Assembly (NCBI GenBank): GCA_037127315.1
Contig: JBBBDQ010000310.1
Coordinates: forward strand, 4,105,001 to 4,169,000
Direction of reading: 5' to 3'
DNA: 64,000 nt
From: Ascarosepion bandense
Lineage: Eukaryota > Mollusca > Cephalopoda > Sepiida > Sepiidae
Shown in pieces: positions 46,383 to 56,911 of this stretch (the first letter of the stretch is position 1; the number at the start of each line of letters is the position of its first letter). The translations under genes and the position numbers were made by a program. The notes under the pieces were generated by a model. It was not told where the DNA came from. It made no database searches and saw nothing but the letters and a program-made list of their open reading frames with translations.

Positions 46383-46899
46383 CAGTAATATTGTAAACAA
46401 GAGATGAAAATGAAACTGGATTTGAAAATCTTACCAGATATATAGATTATATAAAATTTGTATAGGAAGATTTGTAAAAGAACTTGGACATTTGTAAAAG
46501 CTGGTCACTACAAACCTATTTTCTATCAACTTCAATTTATTTACTTTGTAAGATATTTGCTTAATAGTAGACAAATTTCTTTCTTTCTTTGGTTGAAGTT
46601 TGCAGTGATATTTGTCTTAAATGGAAATAATGAGAAACAATGGACCAAATAATATATTCTTTCATCATGTATATATCTTTGAAAGAGATTTTGTATATTG
46701 AGAATTTAGTGCAACAAAGTAGTCTTGAATAAGAATTCAATTTACTTCCTTATATCTCAGGAGTTACTTTATGAGTGTAAATCAGCAAGTAAAGGCAATT
46801 TTAAAATTAACCAGTAAAAACAACAAGGGAGCACTGGCACATGTATGCATGGAACAATGTGCAGCATTTTGTTGTTTAGTTGAGCTGCAGGGAGCAACG
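46187..46899. other. Sequence upstream of the Ser-rich exon, nothing recognised
   Basis: Begins with the exon's acceptor pyrimidine tract, then AT-rich sequence with a (TA)n plus T run at 46350-46382. The open frame 46458-46652 has no motif. Confidence 0.45.
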
Positions 46900-47300
46900 A
46901 GGTCAGACATATAGATACTCCACTAAGTGATTGCCTCATTGAGGAACAATGCACCAAAGTGTGCTTTCTGTGGGCAGAGGGAGTCAGACCTGCAGAAATC
47001 TGTCACTGGATGTCGGTGCAGGATGAAATAAATCAATGAAAAATGTATTTTTCAGTGGAAAAAACAAATGTAATGACTGAAAGACAATCTGGTTGTCCAT
47101 CAGCATTGTGCATGGAAGTACATATCATGAGGGTGGATACCTTAATCAGAGAAAGCTGATGAATCACATGAGATGAGCACAAGTGGATCTGAAAAAGCCA
47201 TAGTGCATTGTGATTAAGCTCTCTGGAGAGGAAAATTTTAAAAACAGTTACCACTTCTGCAATTTACGCATTACTCTTCATAACAAATTGCGTTCTTCCA
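46900..47300 (+). pseudogene. Mariner transposase N-terminal remnant
   Basis: Plus strand: EEQCTKVCFLWAEGVRPAEI resembles the first helix-turn-helix of mariner transposases. TNVMTERQSGCPSALCMEV matches the linker normally reading Asp-x-x-Arg-Ser-Gly-Arg-Pro-Ser. VDTLIRES followed by stops and STSGSEKAIVHC matches the second helix-turn-helix. No catalytic block follows. Different subfamily from the other mariners here. Confidence 0.68.
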
Positions 47301-47364
47301 GTGACTGGCATGTGTATACACCGCTCATATATAACAGGCTAAAATTTCTCCTTCTCTCATTCTA

Positions 47365-47515
47365 TGCGCCTATAGTTTAGGAAGTAGAGACTTCGACTGA
47401 CACCAAATCAGTCGAGTTTCAATCCCAGCCAGAAGCAAGTAGATGTCTAGCCACACTGATGAGCTGTGATACAGAGGAAACAGGCTTGTATGAGGATGGC
47501 ATATATATATATATT
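47365..47515 (+). mobile_element. tRNA-like SINE fragment, third family
   Basis: TATAGTTTAGGAAGTAGAGA is box A-like and CGAGTTTCAATCCCAGCC is a near-consensus box B. Between them GACTGA and TCAGTC can pair around a 7-base loop, CACCAAA, like an anticodon arm with CCA in the anticodon position. A ~60 bp body leads to a (TA)n run at 47501-47514. This is a retroposed tRNA-derived head, not a tRNA gene, because the acceptor stem does not close. Confidence 0.62.
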
Positions 47516-47769
47516 AATGTTGACAATGAGACTGTCCTTTCTGACAGACATGCAGGGTACTTATGTCAGTTTTGTTTTAAAAATTGCAGGTCTGATGCCA
47601 AGCTGAAATGCACGTGAGAAAGTCACTTTCAAAACTCATGCTTTTCTGCACCACAGATATAAAAATGTATGCAAGAGCAAGGCAGGTTGGCAAAGAAGTC
47701 ATCTGCAAGTCCATGACAACTCAGTTCAATGTTAAAATAATGGTACTTTCTTCTGTAAAAAAGTAGCAG

Positions 47770-48440
47770 TCATTATTATGATGAATACAAAAGTGTTGAG
47801 CTTGATAATGTTGAGCATGAGGTTGTTGATCAGTTTTATTATCTTGGTGACATGTCAAGTGTAGGTGGAGGTGCAGAAGCAAGTTCAATATCCTGTGTAA
47901 GATTAGGTTAGAAGAAATTGAGAAAACTTTGGCCTCTTCTAGCATCTTCAGTATTTTCACAGGATGAAAGAAAAGCTATATACAGCTTGCATTAGAAGTG
48001 TTATGCTGTATGGTAGTGAAACCTAGACTCTTAAGGAAGTTGATTTTAGCAGAGTTGCTCAAACTGACATGCAAACGGTATGGTGGATGTGCAATGTCAG
48101 TCTTAGGGATAAAAAAAATCATCAGAGGAGTTAAGAAATAGGCTGGGTATTGCCAATATAACAGATGTTATGTGTCAAACAAGACATACATAGATGGTTT
48201 GGGTATGTTGAGAGAATGGACATGGTAAACAGGGTCAGCAGTTGTAGGTTTATTAAACACAAGAACCAAAGAGAGATAGGTAGACCATGTAAAACATGAA
48301 CCCAGATTATCAAAGACGATTTAAAGAAGTTGAAATTACAGTCAAGCCTTACACAAAATCAGGCAGCCTGGAAAAGAGCCATCAAGAAAACCCTGTCCAA
48401 ACTATGCTAGCTTGGAAATGGATATTAAATGATGATATTA
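47770..48440 (+). pseudogene. LINE C-terminal remnant
   Basis: Plus strand: VELDNVEHEVVDQFYYLGDM (the Val-Asp-x-Phe-x-Tyr-Leu-Gly block after the RT domain), SSVGGGAEASSISCVRLG, KKLRKLWPLLASSVFS, a degraded SVMLYGSET-like block, MQTVWWMCNVS-like and SEELRNRLGIANITDVMCQT, WFGYVERM-like, and the C-terminus ending in an AWKWILNDDINK-like segment. The 3' end runs into ATGATGATATTAATA, a short GAT-rich tail common at the ends of such LINEs. Many stops. No RT core is present, so it is 5'-truncated. Confidence 0.8.
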
Positions 48441-48598
48441 ATAAATATAGATATTATCTTACGTCTGTAGCATGACTGAGTTTCATGCACAAAACTCTGA
48501 ATCATGCTATAGATATAGAATAATATGTATATTTATTAAGATATACTTAGCTGTTACATTATATTGACCACTGTTTTATTAACACCAGAAATGTATTT

Positions 48599-48623
48599 AT
48601 GTGTGTGTGTGTGTGTGTGTGTG

Positions 48624-48665
<42 letters not shown>
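48599..48665. repeat. (TG)n(TA)n microsatellite
   Basis: About 24 bp of TG followed by about 36 bp of TA, directly preceding the 48666 repeat. Confidence 0.95.
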
Positions 48666-48667
<2 letters not shown>

Positions 48668-48910
48668 GGCTGGCTACTTGTATCTGAGTATACTTATCTG
48701 CTGGGGTGGCTAATCAATCCCTGTTGCAAATGCCTGGTCTGGCACATTTGTGTTTGTTCAATACCTACAGAACCAAATTGTGGTTTATACTGCAACTATG
48801 TTAAGTGGACCTTAGTTACAGTTTCTAGGAGAGACTGCATGAACTGGTGTGGTCAACAGTTTGAACAAGGTCAAAATACTCAGTCATGACTTGTGGCTAG
48901 CACAACTATC
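48666..48910 (+). repeat. Interspersed repeat, family 'TGGCTGGC', copy 2
   Basis: Relative of 35705-35960, in the same orientation and also placed directly after (TA)n. The body to about 49080 (CTGGCATTTTCCAATGGTAC ... CTTGGTCATGTACC) may continue this or another repeat and ends at another (TA)n run. Confidence 0.75.
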
Positions 48911-49080
48911 GATGGACAATTTCATCTATCCAATTTCACTCACAAGACTTGGGTCAAATTGTGGTATGATTTTCTGGCATTTTCCAATGGTACTGCACAC
49001 TGAGATCACATGATCAGGCTTATAACATCAAGAAATCTACCTTTCTCAAAAGTGAACAGTTTAACTACTTGGTCATGTAC

Positions 49081-49082
<2 letters not shown>

Positions 49083-49118
<36 letters not shown>
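49083..49118. repeat. (AT)18 microsatellite at LINE 3' end
   Basis: Immediately adjoins the 3' end of the minus-strand LINE at 49120-49990, so it may have grown from the LINE tail. Confidence 0.93.
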
Positions 49119-49119
<1 letters not shown>

Positions 49120-49121
<2 letters not shown>

Positions 49122-49990
49122 AATCATTTCACCCCGAGCAAGGCGGAAACGCCACTGATGTGCAGGGGGTTACATAAATGTAAAAAGATTAATTAGAAAA
49201 GAGTGAGGAGTACAAACTTGTTAGAAAGGAATAATAGAAAGCTGAGAAAGCAGGTGCGATGACAGATACATAGGTGGAGAGAAAGGAAGGTTATACAGGG
49301 GAGGGGAGCGAGCTAGAGGCCAGTGGTTAGTAGATGAGTATTGACTTTGCATTTAAATTTCTGGAGATTGTAGCCGTCAGGAAAGCAAGAATACGGAAGT
49401 GAGTTCCACAGGCGGGAAGTGCGAGAGAAGAAGCTGCAGGAGTAGAATTGTCGTCTGCATTTGGCTAACCTGACTGTGAATGGGTGGGACCCAGTTGCCA
49501 GTTGCACGGGTAAACACCTGTTGAGGAGGCATCAGTGACTTAAGCTCATCCAAGCAGAAGCCATGAAAGTATTTATAGAAGAGACAGAGGGAGGCCACAT
49601 TTCGATGATGGGGAAGTGGCTGCAGTCGAGTCGCCAGATCAGTACCTATCACATTACAGACTCTCCTTTGGAGCTTGTCAAGAACACTGAGGAGAACGGC
49701 AGGGGCACCTGACCATAAATGGCAGCAGTACTCCATGCACGGATGGATGGTTGACTTGTATATATGCAGGATGGATTCAGGTGGAAAAAACATCCTGGAT
49801 CGACATAGTGACCCAATCTTCTTAGCAGTAGATTTTGCTATGGATTCAATATAGTGGTTCCATTTGAGGTCTGAGGACAGGGTAAGTCCGAGGAGGCGTA
49901 GTGTATTACTCTCAGGGAGAATCACTTGGTCCATGCTTATGGGAGGCAGAAGAGGTTGCCTGTAATGGTTGACAGAAACAATTTTGAAAA
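49120..49990 (-). pseudogene. LINE (jockey/CR1-like) 3' part, longest open frame of the family
   Basis: Minus strand, 5'-truncated. From about 49990: VNHYRQPLLPPISMDQ, LPESNTLRLLGLTLSSDLKW, SIAKSTAKKIGSLCRSR, SILHIYKSTIHPCMEYCCHL, WSGAPAVLLSVLDKLQRRVC, PLPHHRNVASLCLFYKYFHG. After a frameshift near 49450: SFFSRTSRLWNSLPYSCFPD and FKCKVNTHL to the stop. It codes only for the region after the RT active site. The 3' untranslated region (plus strand CATTTCACCCCGAGCAAGGC, GTGCAGGGGGTTACATAA) matches the LINE at 29985-31577 closely. Its single visible frameshift makes this the least decayed LINE piece here. Confidence 0.9.
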
Positions 49991-50276
49991 CTCATTTTGA
50001 TGTGCTTCACTATGGATGAAGCACTATCATTAGTGTTGAAATAATGTGGAATATAAAAACTGTGAAATAAATGAAAACTCAGTAAAATTTAATTGAAAAA
50101 TGATACAGGTAAAGTGAAAAATTACAATTAATGTAAATCACATTTTTGACTTCCAAGTGTAGAATAAGTTAAAATAACATTTGTTTTTCTGATGATGTTT
50201 GATTGAAACATGTCAAAAATGAAAGTTTTCAAAATTGTCTTATATATATTTAGCATTCTATCATTCAAATTTAAAT

Positions 50277-50292
50277 CACACACACATATATA

Positions 50293-50328
<36 letters not shown>
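50277..50328. repeat. (CA)n and (AG)n microsatellites
   Basis: A CA run, a short TA run, then about 34 bp of AG at 50295-50328. Confidence 0.93.
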
Positions 50329-50332
<4 letters not shown>

Positions 50333-50870
50333 TAGATATCTTATAGCTATACACATTAAATATTCTAAGTAATTTTTTTTTAAATTAATGAAAAGTTTAC
50401 CCTTCAAATTTCTTGTTTGTTTGTGAATCTTTTGTTAGAAATTATTTGTTCATAATTTTGTATTTTATTTAAGATAAACATATAAGACATTCTACTCAAT
50501 TTATTCAAAGCCAATTCAGAAGTTGTCAGAACTAACTCATATTCTTTGGAGTCCAAGATTTCAGTAGAAAGTCTTCAACTGACAAAGAATTTTTATATAA
50601 AAATGTTTATGAATAAATACTAAGACAACAAACTTTGTCAGTAAAAGATGTAGAAAAAATGAATATGAGAAAAAAATTACTTTGCTATTCATTTGCAATC
50701 CATGTGTGTACATATAAAGATATAGCTGTCAACTTTTTGTTTTTCAAAAAGAAAATGACATTACCAACTAATGCTGAAACTTTATTATTTTATTAGAAAT
50801 ATTTACAATAAATTGTTTGGTGGTGTGAGATTTTATTATAGAAATCAGAGTCGTTCATCACAATGTAAAG

Positions 50871-50872
50871 AA

Positions 50873-50906
<34 letters not shown>

Positions 50907-50978
50907 TTCATTTCTTCTTTACTATATATATATATATATATATATTTCATTTCTTCTTTACTATATATATATATATAA
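50871..50978. repeat. Compound (CA)n/(TA)n array with a duplicated 16 bp spacer
   Basis: CA, then TA, then TTTCATTTCTTCTTTAC, TA, the same TTTCATTTCTTCTTTAC, TA. The repeated spacer shows a recent duplication of the array unit. The neighbouring 49991-50870 holds nothing else recognised. Confidence 0.9.
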
Positions 50979-51273
50979 CTAAAAAATAATAGTACAATCA
51001 TTGATATTTATTTTTTAATATGAGGTACATAAAGATTGCTATAGATGATAAAGATATAACCTTTAAAGAGACATTTTTCGAATGATGGAAATACAACCAT
51101 GGAAATTGTTAAAAATTTGAATCATAGATAAGTTTTGTTAATTTAAATTTTGATAGGATTAGAACAGGAACAACTGAAGAAACATTTAGAGTAATAATAA
51201 AGAAAAGTAAACTAACTAGTAAGAAAATATTTGAAGATGGTGTTATGAATATAAACAAAAAAGAACCTGTAAG

Positions 51274-51299
51274 ACACAACTTCTGTAAGGGAAATTTGA
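51274..51299 (+). repeat. 26 bp inverted repeat, left copy
   Basis: ACACAACTTCTGTAAGGGAA plus ATTTGA is repeated exactly, inverted, at 53528-53553, about 2.25 kb away. Similarity ends abruptly outside the 26 bp. The sequence to its left (51160-51480) is unrecognised. Confidence 0.85.
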
Positions 51300-51772
51300 A
51301 GATTTGGTTGAAGACAAGAAAGCAACCGAACTATCACCTTTAAATAAAGAGCACATGTAATCTGAGTGAAGAACTATACAGATTTATCAGCAATAATTTT
51401 TAATGATGCATTTAGAGCTATATTGGCTGAACATGAGGACTGAGCTAGAGTTTAACCCCTCATGGAAATTATCAACAGTAAGGAAGAGGAGTAATGTTTT
51501 GAGTTAGTATTGTAGGTAATTGAATTAAAAGTCTCTTCAAAGTTTCTGATCACTCAAAATAAATGCAACAAATTATTTTAAGAGATATGTTTAATGGTAC
51601 TTGTCACAATCAACAATATTCAAGCTTGGGTACCTCAGCTTAGGGTGATGGTTAGTGAGTTAGTATGGTTAAACATTGCTATTAAATAAGGAGTTGATCC
51701 TTACTGAGTACCCCATACTTATGGTCTTGTACCAAATTAAGCTTAGTAAATAATAACAAGCTTTAAGTATAT

Positions 51773-52060
51773 TTGTACATAACAATGATCCTTCATATCC
51801 AACAGCATTGCTCAACATGCCAAAAAATATTTCAGAGGCCCCAAATTAACAGAATGGCCCCCAGCCATATTAATCTAATGGAAAACTTGTGGTCCATCAC
51901 CAAACGAGATGTATATGAGAATGGAAAACAGTATTCAAACAAAGATTTCTGGGAAACAGTAAAATCTGTTGCAAGTCAAAACATTCAAAAAGTTCATAAA
52001 ATCAATGATTACAACACTGGTGAAGGTTATAGAATGTCAAGGAGGCCAATTAAGCTGTAA
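51773..52060 (+). pseudogene. Tc1-like transposase C-terminal remnant
   Basis: Plus strand. An AQHAKKYFRG-like piece, then (in another frame) EWPP, then NLMENLWSITKRDVYENGKQ, which corresponds to the Tc1 block with the third catalytic residue (Asn-Pro-Ile-Glu-Asn-Leu-Trp-Ser; here Met replaces Pro-Ile, Glu kept). YSNKDFWETVKSVASQNIQK follows. The N-terminal two thirds are absent. Different from the 7685-9256 element; the Tyr-Glu-Asn-Gly-Lys-Gln signature points to another Tc1 family. Confidence 0.82.
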
Positions 52061-52426
52061 AATAATAATCTATTCAGTTATGAGATACTGTGTCAAATGT
52101 ATTTCTTTTAAATACTATGTTTTGTATTTATTTATAAATACAAATTTATGCTGTCCTTTATGTTAATTTAGTTCATAAAAGCTGACACACCAAAAACAAA
52201 TTAGTATCAGTACTTTTAATAAGATAATAAGTTGAGTCTCACAAGGTTATATATATATATATTTGAATTTTGAAATGACCAGCATCTCTTGTTCATGTGT
52301 ACTCACAACAAGGTCAACAAACTTAGTCCTAATGGATGAAACACATCAAAAATAAACTTTTTCCATTTTGTCTTGCAATTTCCTCAATACTGTTCTTGAT
52401 ATAAAAAATATATATTGTTATCTCAT

Positions 52427-52473
<47 letters not shown>

Positions 52474-53878
52474 CTCAATTTTTTGAATATAATTCTTTTA
52501 TATTTTTATTGACTATTTTATTTTCTTTATTGATAATTATCATTGCTCTATCTCTTGATATTGAATTCTGTATTTACCCAGACTGTTTGTGTTGAATGCA
52601 CTGTTTTCCTGATATAAGCCACTTTATTGAGTAAAATGCAAGATGCAACCAAACTGAGCCCAAACACAAAAAATTCCTAAAAATTTGAAATAGCAGTGTG
52701 CTTTCAGAGATAAAAAGTATTGAGTCTGTAAAATTTATATTGCACTGTATATTTGGAATTCTTCAGAAGAATTCAGGTTAAATATTCCAATAAAAATTTC
52801 CAGGAAAGGAGTTAAAGCATCAAAAGAATGTAGCAGTAGAGTTTTAAAGATAATAATTGATAATTGACTGAATCTTATAAATATTGGATGCCACAATCTT
52901 AATAATAAATGAAAAACAAGTGTAATGTAATAAGCTTTTGAAATTTTTTCAAGAGGTTTCATCTTAAATTTAGTTTAGAATTATTTGAGAGAATGAATGT
53001 TGTATTATAAACTATTGTTGCTTGGAAAATAGAAATCTTAAGATAAAAAAAAATTCATTTGAATACTGCATAAAAACAACATGAAGAGAGCATGAAATCA
53101 ATAAACCTGCTAATAAATAAATTTAGACATTAAAATGTGATTCGATCTGTGAGTAAATTTTTTTCTTAAAAATTACATGAAATAAAAATAAAAATCCATT
53201 TAATGTTGCTTTCAGTGTAAATTAAAAAATAAAATAAAGCAGCTTAAAAAACAAATCCATTCTTGCTGTAAGAAATGTTCATTTTGTGTTCCTTATTTGC
53301 TATACATTACCAAGTAATTTGAGTATGGATTTCAATCAGCAATTAAAATTTCCATCTCACCCTGTAGTCTTATTATTCAATTGCTAAATCCAAGTGAAAA
53401 CTCATTTCCTGAAGTGCAAATCATTTCTGGCATTGTGTTTCAAAAATACCTGAGTATCAATAATGTTATACATTTTTGCTTAATTGAACAAAGGCATGCA
53501 GATTTAAGAAATTTTTGTTTTCCAGTATCAAATTTCCCTTACAGAAGTTGTGTTAGTTGACATTAATGATTTTTTGAAGTTGTTTTTCTAAAATATTCAC
53601 TTAAAATCAATCTAAGATGGTTGCTAATATTCTTCACAATCACAGTACTCCTCCCTTGAGCAGAAAGCCTTCTATATGCATATAGATTAAACTAAAGCAA
53701 CGACCACACAATTGGGAGATTTTTCTTGTATTCTTTTTACTATGTTGTATGCAGTCTATTCTCTATGATGAGCAGAATAGATTAATTTTTCATGCACTTG
53801 TAAGGGTTGTCACTAGTATTACATATAATCTTGTACTGATATATTAATTATATTTGCATATTATAAAATCATGACCAG

Positions 53879-53930
<52 letters not shown>

Positions 53931-54179
53931 GTATTTTATGACAGCAATTTTATGGAATTTTTATCTCTCTACTGATTTTAAAAAATGCTTAAGAATCATT
54001 TCCTCATTTCCATATCAGTCTTGTATTTTTGACTGGTCAAGTCATCTTCAAGTCAAGGAATATTAGATTTTAGATTATCTTTCACTGTTTCTTATAAGCA
54101 GTATTTAAGGTAAAAAATACAGAATAGAGTTATCCTAGAGATTTTTTTCTGAACCTGTGACATGTCTAAATTTGAAATA
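52061..54179. other. AT-rich sequence with (TA)n runs, nothing coding recognised
   Basis: Contains TA arrays at 52248-52262, 52430-52468 and 53880-53927 and the right copy of the 26 bp inverted repeat at 53528-53553. Open frames 52368-52595 and 52735-52962 lie over or beside the arrays and have no motif. Confidence 0.5.
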
Positions 54180-55560
54180 GTTAACTCTAATTTCTTGCTT
54201 CCAGAGCAAAACCGTGAGATGGAAGCAGGGAAGAATGACTGGGGTAACTATTATACAGTCATATCGTAGTATTCTTCCTGCTCAATCACTCATGTGAATT
54301 TTGTTTTGTTCCCAAAAGCAGATTATTTTGACCCTATTTGTGACAGGTTTGAAGACAGTATGGTCAAAAGAAATCTGGATAAAATGTTTAGTCTAAAGTC
54401 TTTAGGATTTGAAGATGTCGTATGTGATTTTGATAAAGAGCAATTAGAACAAAATTAAAAAAAAACTATTAGTTTTAAAAATGATACTTACTATATAAAG
54501 ATTCTGCAGAATAAGGTTAAATTAGAATTATTTTCTAATTATGCTGTCACTTTGTAGGCTTTAGATAGGGTAGTAAAAAATTTAGAAAAGAAAAAAAGAC
54601 TTACATCACAATTATTTCACTGTTTTTCATGAACAGGAAAAAGAGAGTGTTGTGGAACATATGTCTGTTTCCCTTAAAGATTATGGGAAATATATTTGGA
54701 TACCTCATAGGCCTGTAATTAAAAGTGATGAACAGACCATTACTAAGATTAGACCAGTATTTAATTGTTCACTTAAAAATGGCAGTGCACCATTGTTAAA
54801 CGAAGTCATTTATCTGATATCAATTTGATGAACAACATCTTAGATTTAATAGCATCATTTCAAAATAAGAAATACACTTTCTTGGCTGATATTAGAAAAG
54901 CCTTCCTTATGATCAAGTTAAAAAATGAAAATAATAGAAATAAATTTTGTGTTTTCTTAAAAGGAGATGAAAATTTTGTTTGTTATAGATGTTATAACTC
55001 ATTTTTTATCGATTGTAATATTATATTGCTGTGACATCTGTAAGAAATACTCTGAAGACTGACTCCAATAGCTTTCTTTAGGTTTACTAGGCATTTTTAT
55101 TTAAGCACCAAGACAAGTTCATTTGAGTCACCAGGGTTGTATTATTTACTCCACAACAATAGATCTACAATTTTGATCATTGGGTCAATAAGTCCCTTTA
55201 TATTGAATTTTGTTATCCAATACCATGTTACCTTAATGATTTATGCACTGTTATGTTAAGAGATAATTTTTATGCTGATAATTTGATAATGACAAGTAAT
55301 TCTCCTGAAGAATGGTTGTACTTATATAAAGAATCTATGAAAAAAATGACAAATGGAAGTTTTGAGTCATGTTCATGGAACTGAAATTGCAAGGAATTAA
55401 AGACACATCTAGAAGACAATAAAAAAATTGTAGAATGGAGTGACTTAGAAAAACAAAATTAGGATATATAATACTGTCAAAGATACTTTATAAATGTCAA
55501 TGAAGTTTTAGATTCCTCTGCCAACACTAAAAGAAAAATATTGGCACAAAATTCTAGTGT
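54180..55560 (+). pseudogene. BEL/Pao-type retrotransposon polyprotein remnant (reverse transcriptase region)
   Basis: Plus strand with many stops. RFEDSMVKRNLDKMFSLKSL resembles the protease-RT linker of Pao polyproteins. YGKYIWIPHRPVIKSDEQ and TKIRPVFNCSLKNGS match the RT fingers (the 'Tyr-x-Pro-His-x-x-Val ... Arg-x-Val-Phe-Asp' block). LMNNILDLIASFQ and KYTFLADIRKAFLMIKLKNE carry the palm motif with catalytic Asp (Ala-Asp-Ile-x-x-Ala-Phe). VMLRDNFYADNLIMTSNSPE is the second catalytic block, with Tyr-Ala-Asp-Asn replacing Tyr-Val-Asp-Asp, then ELYKESMK-like and KELKTHLEDNKKIVEW. The longest open piece is 54825-55034. No LTRs recognised nearby. Inactive. Confidence 0.78.
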
Positions 55561-55589
55561 GCTTGAGCCATTATTTTATGCTTGCCATC

Positions 55590-56062
55590 TCTGGATGTGA
55601 TTGCAGTAATTGTCTGACAGCCATGTCTGGGTTCTCCTGTGTGTGTGGCATGGTACAGAGTCCTGTTGCCATGGCAGCACTACTTCCTCATGGCACTTGA
55701 TTTAGGCATCCATGTTGAGGCTGAGGCCCTCACTAATAAATTCAGATGTTCTTTCTTATCAGAATGATCAGAGTGAGTTTTTTGAGCTGCCACACCTTTA
55801 TAACCACTATTAGATGAATTCAACTCTTTCCAAATCCTCTGTACTCTCCTCAGATTGACACCCAAACACAATGAAATGTTTGTATTGAAGCTTCTGGTGT
55901 GAATGCCAAGCAGTACATCATGCTATTTCCAAATTTCTGACAGAGTGAATAGCATGATGATGCTCTTTTTCTCTCTAGACCCTACCCAGACTATTCTGTG
56001 CAGTCAACAAAATCAAAACAATGTGCATGTGCAAAATTAAAAATATAAAAATGATGACAATT
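55590..56062 (-). pseudogene. DD37D mariner-like transposase remnant, copy 2
   Basis: Minus strand. Terminal repeat at about 56025-56062 (plus strand GTGCAAAATTAAAAATATAA), then LFTLSEIWK, GIHTRSFNTNISLCLGVNLR and RRVQRIWKELNSS (helix-turn-helix), TQGxx decayed core, and a SGCQTITAIT-like piece. Only the N-terminal half and a scrap of the core survive. Confidence 0.72.
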
Positions 56063-56085
56063 TTGTATATGTGTGTGTATATATC

Positions 56086-56395
56086 AGTCAATCAAGCGCT
56101 ATATGTAATACACACTTGAGCAATCATGTCTTTTTCAATCCATGAATGACTAGGCAGAAAATTTTCCTGCAGTAGATTTCATTTTTTCTGCAGTAGACTG
56201 GTTGCCAACCAAGGCTATAGAACCCAATCTGTCCTGCTATTCAACCTATAGCTGGAGGAAGAAGAGATGTATTCATATTTTTCTCAAGCGTATTTGCACA
56301 TAAGTAAATGAAACGAATTCGACTGGAATTCAAACTTGGCCCTCCAAGTTCTCATTTTGAGCCAATAACCATTACACCACTACACACATCCTCCA
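56086..56395 (-). mobile_element. tRNA-derived SINE, copy F, with the best-preserved promoter
   Basis: Minus strand. Reading from 56395: GTAGTGGTGTAATGGTTA contains a good polymerase III A box (TGGTGTAATGG), and GCCAAGTTTGAATTCCAG is the B box about 35 bp later. The body follows (CTATAGGTTGAATAGCAGG, TTGGTTGGCAACCAGTCTAC) and ends AAGTGTGTATTACATATAGC. It contains a short local duplication, CTGCAGTAGA/CTGCAGTAGAC. This copy shows that the family head is tRNA-like. Confidence 0.88.
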
Positions 56396-56463
56396 TGTGT
56401 GTGTGTGTATGTGTATATATATATACACACACACACACTTCATGTGTGTGTGTCTGTGTGTGC
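56395..56463. repeat. (TG)n(TA)n(CA)n(TG)n compound, self-complementary microsatellite
   Basis: A TG run, a TA core, a CA run, then TG again after CTTCATG. The TG-TA-CA part is its own reverse complement and could form a cruciform. It abuts the SINE head. Confidence 0.9.
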
Positions 56464-56855
56464 AGTGCAAATGTAAATTTGCATATGAAAAGATGAAAGT
56501 AGCAGCAGGTAAAAGCCAAAGGTGGGTAGAGAAAAAGGAAGAAAGGGAAATGGATGATGGGAAAAGAAAAGCAGGAAAGTATGTAATATAATACTCACTT
56601 AAGCAACCTACCTACTTAACCACCTACACACAAATGCATAAATACATTTGTTTACTAATGTCTTGGGTTTGAGGTATTTGGACATGTCGAATATTTTATG
56701 CTTACACAATTCCAGCATTCATACAAGTATCATGTAATAAATGGCATATCAAAAGATTATATTAATTAGACATTTGCCATTATGACTCTCCACTACTTCT
56801 TTTCCTTTGTAGCTGTTAGCAATGTTTGTCTCCTTACATTTGCAGACACACACTA

Positions 56856-56859
<4 letters not shown>
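56464..56859. other. Unrecognised spacer
   Basis: Purine-rich for about 80 bp (56500-56580), then AT-rich. Nothing recognised. Confidence 0.4.

Positions 56860-56907
<48 letters not shown>
56860..56907. repeat. (TA)24 microsatellite
   Basis: Uninterrupted TA run directly before the terminal repeat of the DD37D fragment at 56912. TA is the target site of this superfamily. Confidence 0.95.
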
Positions 56908-56910
<3 letters not shown>

Positions 56911-56911
56911 G

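Noticed and set aside
47365..47440. Possible functional tRNA gene
   Set aside because: It has box-like motifs and an anticodon-like arm, but the acceptor stem does not close and it leads into a SINE-like body.
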